A program made the translations under genes and the position numbers. The notes beneath the pieces are model-generated. The model ran no database searches, had not been told where the DNA came from, and was given only the letters and a program-made list of their open reading frames with translations. 9,363 nucleotides of DNA from positions 1 through 9,363 of the forward strand of contig DATJSH010000235.1 of NCBI GenBank assembly GCA_035504235.1, written 5' to 3'. Shown here piece by piece: positions 1 through 5,536 of this stretch. The DNA is from DATARH01 sp035504235. GTDB taxonomy: Bacteria > Pseudomonadota > Alphaproteobacteria > ATCC43930 > CGMCC-115725. The first letter of the stretch is position 1. The number at the start of each line of letters is the position of its first letter.

Positions 1-24
1 CGGCCCCGGGAAACATGTCCGGAA

Positions 25-1137
25 TCATGCCTGGTTCCGCACCACCACTTTGATCGCATCGTCCACCCGTTCGCGGGCGTAGCGGATCGCTTCCGGCACG
101 TCGGCGAGCGGGAAGGTGTGGGTGTGGATCAGCTTCGCCTCAAAGCGCTTTTGCGCGATCAACGCCGCGGCGCGGTGGGTGGCGCTCCTGCCCTCGCCGC
201 GAATGCCGAAGACGTAGATGTTGTTGCGCACGAGATGCGCGAGGTCGACCATCACCGGCTCGTGCGGGAAGGCCGCCAGACAGATGCGGCCGCCGCGATT
301 GACCATGCGCCCGGCCTCGTTGAGCGCGTTGGGCGCACCCGAGCATTCGAGCACATAGTTGACGCCCTTGCCGTAGGTGAGGCGCATCACCGCCTCGACC
401 GGGTCTTCGCGGCCGACATTGACGACATGGTCGGCGCCGAGCTTCCCGCCCATCTCCAGCCGGCTGTCGCGCGTGCCGGTGAGGATGACCGGCTGCGCGC
501 CAAGCGCCTTGGCGACGCCGACGCCCATGAGGCCGATCGGCCCCGGCCCGACGACCACCACCGGCTCGCCGGCGATGACCCCGCCCATCACATCGAGCCC
601 GTACATCGCCGTGCCGGCGGTGACGATCAGCGTCGCCTCGGCATCGCTGATCGTATCCGGGATGTGCACCATCGTGTTGATGTTGTTGACCGCGTACTGG
701 GTGAACCCGCCATCGGTGGTGAAGCCGTTGGCGCGATGGCCTTTCGAGTGCCAGCCGTAATTGAGGCACGAGGTATACATGCCCTCGCGGCAGCGCGGGC
801 AGCGGCCGCAACCGGCATGGATCTCGACCGCGACCCGGTCGCCGACCGCAAACTCGTCGACCGTCGGCCCGAGTTTCACCACCGTGCCCATGTATTCGTG
901 ACCGGGAGTGAAGCCCTTGTTGAACGGCAGCTCGCCCTCGATCATCGCCGGGACGCCGTGCCTCAAGACCTCGATGTCGGTCGCGCAGACCGCGATCGCA
1001 TCGATCCGCACCAGCACTTCGGCCGGGCCTGGTTCCGGGACTTTCTTGTCGACCAGCGAGAGCTCGTCGGGGCCGCCGAGGACCCAGGCCTTCATCGTCT
1101 CCGGGATGACGTAGTCGTTACTGCGGGCCTGGGTCAT
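25..1137 (-). CDS. Zinc-dependent alcohol dehydrogenase, MDR superfamily (sorbitol/threonine dehydrogenase-like)
   Basis: A 370-residue cytosolic medium-chain dehydrogenase, expected to oxidise an alcohol (or reduce a carbonyl) with NAD(P). Seen: catalytic-zinc ligands Cys51 (in CATD) and His80-Glu81 (in GHEY), with Glu167 as a possible further ligand; four structural-zinc cysteines at 110, 113, 116 and 124; and a Rossmann GPGPIGL motif at 197-203. The length is normal for the family. After the second Rossmann strand the sequence reads TGTRDSR and lacks the usual acidic residue, which may favour NADP; this is inference. The start at 1137 lies 19 nt after the cupin stop, with GAGGA about 12 nt upstream. 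The frame is open to 1314, but that extension overlaps the cupin and looks non-coding. A start at Met15 (1095) is possible, with GGAG close by. The gene is probably co-transcribed with the cupin. The substrate cannot be told from sequence. Confidence 0.93.
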   Translation of the reverse strand: MTQARSNDYVIPETMKAWVLGGPDELSLVDKKVPEPGPAEVLVRIDAIAVCATDIEVLRHGVPAMIEGELPFNKGFTPGHEYMGTVVKLGPTVDEFAVGDRVAVEIHAGCGRCPRCREGMYTSCLNYGWHSKGHRANGFTTDGGFTQYAVNNINTMVHIPDTISDAEATLIVTAGTAMYGLDVMGGVIAGEPVVVVGPGPIGLMGVGVAKALGAQPVILTGTRDSRLEMGGKLGADHVVNVGREDPVEAVMRLTYGKGVNYVLECSGAPNALNEAGRMVNRGGRICLAAFPHEPVMVDLAHLVRNNIYVFGIRGEGRSATHRAAALIAQKRFEAKLIHTHTFPLADVPEAIRYARERVDDAIKVVVRNQA

Positions 1138-1156
1138 TGGCGGCGGCGGTCCTCGC

Positions 1157-1579
1157 TCAGTGGCCGGCAGGCGCGTCGACGGGGACGGTGCCGAGCTCGC
1201 CCGGGGTCGAGACTTCGAGGATCTCGACATCGTTCGAGGTACGCAGCTCGTTATGGATGCAGCCGCCGGGAATGAACATCGAGTCGCCGGCCTCCATGCG
1301 CACGGTCGGCGCATTCTCGAATTCGAGCTCGACCCAGCCGTTGAGGCAATAGACGAACTGGCTCTCGCAGGTGTGGTAGTGCCAGCCGGTCGGCTCGGTC
1401 ATGCCGTTCTTCGCCTTCATCAGCGTGCCCCGCATCTTGCCGGCGCTGCCTTCGCTGATGCCGAGATCGCGATAGGTGAAGAAGTCGCGGCGGCCGGGGG
1501 TCATCTTTGGCGCCTTGGCGCTCGAATGCACGGGCTTCATCCCGCCGGATACGCGGATGGGGGAAACATCGTTGGCCAT
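1157..1579 (-). CDS. Small single-domain cupin, probable metal-binding protein
   Basis: A 140-residue one-domain cupin (beta-barrel). Motif 1 is seen at 65-81, with His67 and His69 as metal ligands, followed by Glu72 and Gln74 where the classical motif has a single Glu, then Gly81. Motif 2 is at 98-109 (GDSMFIP, then His109). Such proteins are often dioxygenases, isomerases or small-molecule binding proteins; the substrate is unknown here. The start at 1579 is well supported by GGGAGGA about 5 nt upstream. The frame is open upstream to 1672, but that part is the leader. It is first in a two-gene unit with the dehydrogenase (19-nt gap), so a shared pathway is likely: for example, one enzyme makes or consumes the other's carbonyl compound. 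A long leader with repeats and a separate promoter suggests it is regulated apart from the exporter gene upstream. Confidence 0.9.
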   Translation of the reverse strand: MANDVSPIRVSGGMKPVHSSAKAPKMTPGRRDFFTYRDLGISEGSAGKMRGTLMKAKNGMTEPTGWHYHTCESQFVYCLNGWVELEFENAPTVRMEAGDSMFIPGGCIHNELRTSNDVEILEVSTPGELGTVPVDAPAGH

Positions 1580-1605
1580 CTCAGTCCTCCCTCGAAAATC
1601 TGTGC

Positions 1606-1668
1606 GGCGAGCATAGGGCCCCCGCCCAGTTTTTGAAATGGCGCAATGGTGGTGCTCGCCTGCTCGCC
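1606..1668 (-). promoter_or_regulatory. Leader segment with two tandem GGCGAGCA copies and one inverted copy
   Basis: Read on the minus strand, GGCGAGCA occurs twice in tandem (1668-1661 and 1660-1653), and its exact reverse complement TGCTCGCC lies downstream at 1613-1606. Either upstream copy could pair with the single downstream arm, giving two competing 8-bp stems with loops of about 47 or 39 nt. The shared arm ends about 26 nt before the cupin start codon. A short GGGC/GCCC hairpin could sit inside the loop. Seen directly: the repeats. Inferred: that they fold or matter for expression. Confidence 0.4.
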
Positions 1669-1692
1669 CCATCCCGTCCGAGCCGCTGCGCT

Positions 1693-1763
1693 TATCAGGA
1701 GGCTCACCTCCTGATATCCTCCTGTTTTCGGCGAAAATAACAGGAGGCAGCGAGCCTCCTGTT
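1693..1763 (-). promoter_or_regulatory. Array of five CAGGAGG elements forming two perfect inverted repeats (operator array or RNA switch)
   Basis: In genomic order the copies are: TATCAGGAGG (1693-1702); its exact complement CCTCCTGATA (1707-1716), forming a perfect 10-bp inverted repeat with loop CTCA; CCTCCTGTT (1718-1726); AACAGGAGGC (1739-1748); and GCCTCCTGTT (1754-1763), the last two forming another perfect 10-bp inverted repeat with a 5-nt loop. The middle copy can pair with the 1739-1747 arm instead, so the folds are mutually exclusive. The array lies in the cupin leader, downstream of the predicted transcription start. The CCTCC arms are also complementary to the cupin ribosome-binding site. 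No U-run follows the hairpins, so they are not a standard intrinsic terminator. I do not recognise a known riboswitch or regulator site. Multiple operators for one DNA-binding protein are an equally good reading. Confidence 0.55.
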
Positions 1764-1805
1764 CAAGGCTTGCGAGGTTCTCACTAATTGTGAAATGCTG
1801 AGCAA

Positions 1806-1835
1806 ATCGTAGAACAAAAAAGGTACAAATGTCAA
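1806..1835 (-). promoter_or_regulatory. Predicted sigma-70-type promoter for the cupin-dehydrogenase unit
   Basis: On the minus strand a perfect -35 box TTGACA (1835-1830) is followed after 18 nt by TACGAT (1811-1806), matching TATAAT at 4 of 6 positions. The stretch is AT-rich, unlike its surroundings, and begins just downstream of the exporter stop codon. A start near 1799 would give a leader of about 220 nt. An imperfect palindrome (TTCTCAC-N5-GTGAAAT, 1778-1796) lies at and just after the predicted start and could bind a regulator. The prediction is by eye only. Confidence 0.5.
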
Positions 1836-1847
1836 GCGCGTTCGGCG

Positions 1848-2585
1848 TCATTTGAGCAAGAGGGCCACCCCGCTCAACAAAATGAGGCCGCCGATAAACA
1901 CCCCGAAGTGCTGTGGGTTGAGCCGCCGCACGACCCGGTCGCCGAGCCAAGAGCCGATGACCACCATCGGCAACCCGATCGCCAGCAAGACGAAGGTCGA
2001 GCGCTGGTAAAACCCCATGCCGGCATAGCCGGTGATCCGGGTCAGCCCGCCGATCAGCGCGACCGTCGTCATCGTCACGCGGAAAGCTTCCCGCTCCAGC
2101 CGGACCGTGCTGAAGTAAATGACATAGATCGGCCCGACCCCTGCCCCGAACAGGGCGCCGATAAAACCGCCGGAGATACCCGTGGCAGCAGCCAAGAGAC
2201 CGTGCCACCGCCGGGAGAGGAACACCGGGTGCCGCGCCGTCCACAGCGCGTACAGCGCATAAAGCACGAGAAAAACACCAAACCAGCGGCGCAGGATGCC
2301 CTCATTCAGCATCGCGAACACATAAAAACCCAGCGCGATGCCGACGGCCGTGTAGGCCGTGATCGTGACGAACTCCCGCCACGCGATGTGGCGCCAGCCG
2401 CGACCCAGCTGATGGATCGAGGTGATGGCGGTAAGCGCCGATCCGATCGACACCGCCGCCGACATCGGCATCACAAAAGCGAGCATCGGCACCGCTATCA
2501 GCACCGCACCGAACCCCGCCGCGCTGCGCACCGCGAACGCCCCTATCAGGACAAGCGCGTAGAACGAATAGCCGAAAGCCGACAA
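1848..2585 (-). CDS. TauE/SafE-family (DUF81) membrane permease, putative anion/sulfite exporter
   Basis: A 245-residue, very hydrophobic inner-membrane protein with about eight helices (roughly 8-30, 36-57, 72-93, 99-116, 127-158, 168-188, 197-216 and 225-244). The glycine-rich signatures of the family occur twice: AAGFG near 22-26 and GGFIGALFGAG at 139-149, consistent with its internal duplication. Known members export sulfite, sulfoacetate or related organic anions, and many are uncharacterised. The start codon appears to be TTG at 2585, with AGGG about 8 nt upstream; I see no better ATG, since the first internal Met falls in the second helix. It follows the 66-residue membrane protein by 20 nt and the flavoprotein by one further gene, so it is probably the end of that operon. 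The transported substrate cannot be told from sequence. Confidence 0.85.
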   Translation of the reverse strand: MSAFGYSFYALVLIGAFAVRSAAGFGAVLIAVPMLAFVMPMSAAVSIGSALTAITSIHQLGRGWRHIAWREFVTITAYTAVGIALGFYVFAMLNEGILRRWFGVFLVLYALYALWTARHPVFLSRRWHGLLAAATGISGGFIGALFGAGVGPIYVIYFSTVRLEREAFRVTMTTVALIGGLTRITGYAGMGFYQRSTFVLLAIGLPMVVIGSWLGDRVVRRLNPQHFGVFIGGLILLSGVALLLK

Positions 2586-2605
2586 TGAACTGACCCTGGC
2601 CGGCC

Positions 2606-2806
2606 TCAGCCCGGCATGTGCGCGACGTAAAGGCCGGCGAAGACCATGACCGTGCCGATCCCCATCAGCGCGAAGGCGATTGGCACGCGCGACCGCCCCT
2701 GCCGGCTCTGGCTGAGGCCGATGCCCATCGCGACAAACCCGAGCACGACCAGCAGATTGAGACCGTGGAAAATGTCGCGGGTGAGCAGGTCGTGCAGCTG
2801 ATCCAT
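2606..2806 (-). CDS. Small two-helix membrane protein, unknown function
   Basis: A 66-residue protein with two probable transmembrane helices (about 16-34 and 42-62) joined by a short Arg/Gln/Ser-rich loop (36-41), so probably a helical hairpin with a positively charged loop facing the cytoplasm. I do not recognise the family. The start at 2806 was chosen because the longer frame to 2875 overlaps the flavoprotein's 3' end and adds an uncharacteristic Arg/Ser/Pro-rich leader. The Shine-Dalgarno match is weak. It sits 13 nt after the flavoprotein stop and 20 nt before the exporter start, in a tight row that suggests co-translation. Possible roles, all inferred, are a membrane anchor or quinone-side subunit for the dehydrogenase, or an accessory subunit of the exporter. 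Confidence 0.7.
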   Translation of the reverse strand: MDQLHDLLTRDIFHGLNLLVVLGFVAMGIGLSQSRQGRSRVPIAFALMGIGTVMVFAGLYVAHMPG

Positions 2807-2819
2807 CGAGCGACGCTTC

Positions 2820-4082
2820 TCAAAACCGCTGGGGGTTGAACGGGGCGATATCGATCGACGGCTGGCGGCCGGCAACGAGATCGGCGACGAGCCTTCCGGT
2901 CATCGGCGCGCAAGTCATGCCGACATGGCCGTGGCCAAAGGCGTAGATCACGTCGCGGCTCGCCCGTGAATGCCCGATTGCCGGCAGCGAGTCGGCCATC
3001 GCCGGGCGGTGGCCCATCCACACCGACAGGCGATCCTCGTCGTGGTGCGCGGCAAGCCCCGGCAACATTTTGCGGCCCTGCTCCAGAAGAATGCGTGCGC
3101 GGCGCCAATCGGGCGCCGCGTTGAGCCCCGCCAGTTCGACAGTGCCGGCGAACCGCAAGCCGGTGTCCATCGGCGTCGCGACAAACTTGCCATCGCCGTC
3201 CGCCGTCGGAATTTTTGGCATCACCTCGGGGTCGCGAATCATCAGGTGATAGCCGCGCTCGGTTTCGAGCGGCACCTTATCGCCGAGCCCGGCGGCGAGC
3301 GGCTTGGACCACGCGCCGGCGGCGATGACCGCCATCTCCGCCGCCAGCTCGCCTGCATCGGTGCGGATCGCGGTCAGCCTGCTGCCGTCAAGGCGAAGCC
3401 CGAGCGCTTCGGCGCGGATCACGGCGCCGCCATTGCGCACGAAATGCTCGACCAGCGCGCTCACGAGGCCGAACGGATTGCTGGTATGGCCGTTCTCACG
3501 CACCAGGAGGCCGCGCACATAATCGCGCGACAGGGCTGGCTCGAGCTGGCGCAGCTCATCGGCGTCGAACTCATCGACCTCGACCCCATTCTCGCGCCGC
3601 AAGGTCCAGGCAAGCCCGTCTTTGGCGAGCGATTCGTCCGAGCGGTAGACGTAAAGATGGCCGCGCTGATGGACGAGATGCTCAGCGCCCGCATCCTTGA
3701 CCAGCGGCTGCAGCGCCGACAAGGTCGGGCCGACCAGCGCGCGCAGCGCGCGCGCCTGGGCATGCACCTTCTCTTCGCTGCCGGCGCGGACAAAGCGCCA
3801 GAGATACGGCAGGATCGAGGGCAGATAGCTCCAACGCAGCGACAGCGGCCCGAGCGGGTCGCGCAGCCAGCCGGGAACCTTCTTGACGATCCCCGGCGAC
3901 GACATCGGCGTCACCGACGAGGCATTGAAGGCGCCGGCATTGCCGAACGACGCGCCTTCGCCGGGCACGTTGGGGTCGACGAGAAAGACACTGTGCCCGT
4001 CGCGCTGCAGATAGCTCGCGGCACAGACGCCAACAATGCCGGCACCGATCACCCCGACCCGTTTGCCGCCCCCTGCCGCCAT
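2820..4082 (-). CDS. FAD-dependent oxidoreductase, D-amino-acid dehydrogenase (DadA)-like
   Basis: A 420-residue flavoprotein of the DAO/DadA family, expected to oxidise the C-N bond of an amine or amino acid and pass electrons to the respiratory chain. Seen: an N-terminal dinucleotide-binding GAGIVG at 13-18 with an acidic residue (Asp36) ending the second strand; GASFGNAG at 43-50; the substrate-domain segment ETERGYH at 273-279; MGHRPAMADSLPAIG at 356-370; and the family's C-terminal FAD signature GHGHVGMTCAPMTGRL at 383-398. Length is typical (DadA is about 430). Start choice: ATG at 4082 is used, but an in-frame GTG at 4094 has GGAGG 4 nt upstream and is a fair alternative. The frame is open to 4283, but that extension runs into the divergent gene. 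It is first in a row with the small membrane protein and the exporter. D-amino acid, taurine-like or other amine substrates are all possible. Confidence 0.88.
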   Translation of the reverse strand: MAAGGGKRVGVIGAGIVGVCAASYLQRDGHSVFLVDPNVPGEGASFGNAGAFNASSVTPMSSPGIVKKVPGWLRDPLGPLSLRWSYLPSILPYLWRFVRAGSEEKVHAQARALRALVGPTLSALQPLVKDAGAEHLVHQRGHLYVYRSDESLAKDGLAWTLRRENGVEVDEFDADELRQLEPALSRDYVRGLLVRENGHTSNPFGLVSALVEHFVRNGGAVIRAEALGLRLDGSRLTAIRTDAGELAAEMAVIAAGAWSKPLAAGLGDKVPLETERGYHLMIRDPEVMPKIPTADGDGKFVATPMDTGLRFAGTVELAGLNAAPDWRRARILLEQGRKMLPGLAAHHDEDRLSVWMGHRPAMADSLPAIGHSRASRDVIYAFGHGHVGMTCAPMTGRLVADLVAGRQPSIDIAPFNPQRF

Positions 4083-4264
4083 CGCGCCACCCCCCACTGG
4101 GCCTCCAGCATGGCGTCCTCCCGCGCGGCGAGCAATGCCGTGGCGAGAATCGGCGCGACGGTTGCGGCGAGAAACGGGCGGCGGCGATGGGGGATAACCG
4201 GCGGAAACCGGCGGGAATCCGGTCGATTCATTGCGATTCCGCGGCAAAAGTCGGATCGTTTCAG
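4083..4264. other. Divergent intergenic region between flavoprotein and TPR gene
   Basis: About 180 bp separate the two divergent starts and should hold promoters for both, but I find no convincing -35/-10 pair on either strand. A near-perfect tandem repeat, CCGGCGGAAA then CCGGCGGGAA, lies at 4198-4217. On the plus strand the frame is open from an ATG at 4187, which would add 26 residues to the TPR protein. That stretch has visibly lower G/C at third positions than the gene itself, so I treat it as untranslated. Confidence 0.45.
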
Positions 4265-5536
4265 ATGGCCGCCGCACCAGCACGTTTCCCGGCGACGACG
4301 CTCGACGAAGCCCCGCTCAGCGCGGGCAGTTCGCGCGGCATCACCCCGGCGCGACTGACCGAGGCGATCGCCGCGCTGCGAGACGCGCAGCGCCGCTACA
4401 GCCGCGAACGCGTACCGCTCGAATGGGCGATGCTGCAAAACAACCTTGGCAACGCGCTGGCCGCGCTCGGCGAGCGCGAAAGCGGGACCCAGCGCATCGA
4501 AGAGGCGATCGCGGCCTATCGCCGCGCGCTCGAGGTCTATGTCCGTTCGCGCCATCCGCTCGAATGGGCGATGACCCAGAACAATCTCGGCGCCGCGCTG
4601 CGCAATCTCGGTATTCGCCAAGCGCGGCCGGCGCGGCTTGAGGAGGCGGTGGCCGCCTACCGCGAGGCGCTCAAGGAATATCGTCCCGAGCGCGTACCGC
4701 TCGACTGGGGCATGACGCAGCACAATCTCGGCGCGGCGTTGCGCAGCCTTGGCGAGCGCGAACCCGGTACGGCACGGCTCGAAGAGGCAGTCGAAGCCTA
4801 CCGTCAGGCGCTCACCGTGCGGACCCGGCAGCGCGCGCCGCTGGACTGGGCGATGACGCAGGCCAATCTCGGCAATGTGCTGGCGGCGATCGGTGAGCGG
4901 GCTACCGACAGCACGGCATTGCGCGGGGCGATCCTCGCCTACCGCGAGGCGCTGCGGGAATATCGCCGCGACCGCAATCCGCTCGATTGGGCGCGCACCT
5001 TGAGTAACTACGGGAATGCGCTATCGAGCCTCGGCGACCGCGAGAACGAGATCAACTGGCTGCGCGAGGCGGTCGCCGCCTATCGCGAGGCGCTGAAGGA
5101 ACATTCGCGCGAGCGGCTGCCGCTCGACTGGGCGATGACCCAGAACAATCTCGGCAACGCGTTGGCGCGGCTCGGCGAGCGCGATATCGGTCTCGACCGG
5201 ATCGAGGAAGCGGTTCGGTGTTATCGCGACGCGCTTATCGAATGCACTCCCGAGCGCGCACCGATGCAATGGGCGATGACCCAGAATAATCTCGGCGGCG
5301 CCTTGCTGCGGCTGGGCGAGCGGTCCAACATCGCCAAACATTTCGAGATCGCCATCGCCACCTACAATGACGCGCTCGCCGTCTTTATCGCCGCGAGCGC
5401 GATCTATTATGTCGAGGTGTGCTGGGAAAACCGCGACCGCGCGATCACGCTGCTGGCCGAGCGCAAAGGCAGCGCCGTGTCCGCACCGGAGCCGGAGCCG
5501 GCCAAATTGGAATCGATGCTATTTAGCGGTCTTTAG
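4265..5536 (+). CDS. TPR-repeat protein with seven exact 47-residue tandem units
   Basis: A 423-residue soluble protein, almost wholly tetratricopeptide-like helical repeats, expected to act as a protein-binding scaffold. Seven units of exactly 47 residues begin at residues 52, 99, 146, 193, 240, 287 and 334 (consensus: LDWAMTQNNLG, then LGER, then LEEAVAAYREAL, then RERxP). A half unit precedes them at about 26-51, and a non-repeat tail closes the protein (WENRDRAITLLAERK, then an acidic Pro/Glu linker). No signal peptide, membrane helix or enzymatic domain is seen, whereas many relatives carry CHAT or other effector domains. The start at 4265 has only a weak ribosome site; ATG 4187 is the alternative. 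The 3' end overlaps the kinase-like gene by 18 bp in opposite orientation. The partner is unknown. Confidence 0.85.
   Translation: MAAAPARFPATTLDEAPLSAGSSRGITPARLTEAIAALRDAQRRYSRERVPLEWAMLQNNLGNALAALGERESGTQRIEEAIAAYRRALEVYVRSRHPLEWAMTQNNLGAALRNLGIRQARPARLEEAVAAYREALKEYRPERVPLDWGMTQHNLGAALRSLGEREPGTARLEEAVEAYRQALTVRTRQRAPLDWAMTQANLGNVLAAIGERATDSTALRGAILAYREALREYRRDRNPLDWARTLSNYGNALSSLGDRENEINWLREAVAAYREALKEHSRERLPLDWAMTQNNLGNALARLGERDIGLDRIEEAVRCYRDALIECTPERAPMQWAMTQNNLGGALLRLGERSNIAKHFEIAIATYNDALAVFIAASAIYYVEVCWENRDRAITLLAERKGSAVSAPEPEPAKLESMLFSGL
4418..5404 (+). repeat. Seven tandem 141-bp coding repeats
   Basis: The seven 47-residue TPR units are encoded by back-to-back 141-bp blocks starting at 4418, 4559, 4700, 4841, 4982, 5123 and 5264, with no insertions or deletions between them. 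Some stretches, such as TGGGCGATGACCCAGAACAA, recur nearly unchanged, while other parts have diverged. The array could change copy number by recombination. Confidence 0.85.

Noticed and set aside
118..1275. Long plus-strand frame of 385 codons opposite the dehydrogenase and cupin
   Set aside because: It lies antisense to two genes with clear motifs. Its product is rich in Arg, Asp, Ala and His with no recognisable domain, as expected for a GC-rich shadow frame.
1693..1763. Inverted repeats as intrinsic terminators of the exporter operon
   Set aside because: No U-run follows either hairpin, and a good promoter lies between the exporter stop and the repeats, so a leader or operator role fits better.
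4187..4264. N-terminal extension of the TPR protein from ATG 4187
   Set aside because: Third-position G/C is clearly lower than in the gene, the ribosome site is no better, and the stretch holds tandem repeats that look intergenic. It is not excluded.
2970..4358. Plus-strand frame of 462 codons opposite the flavoprotein
   Set aside because: It is antisense to a gene with FAD motifs along its whole length, has low-complexity composition, and runs across the divergent intergenic region.
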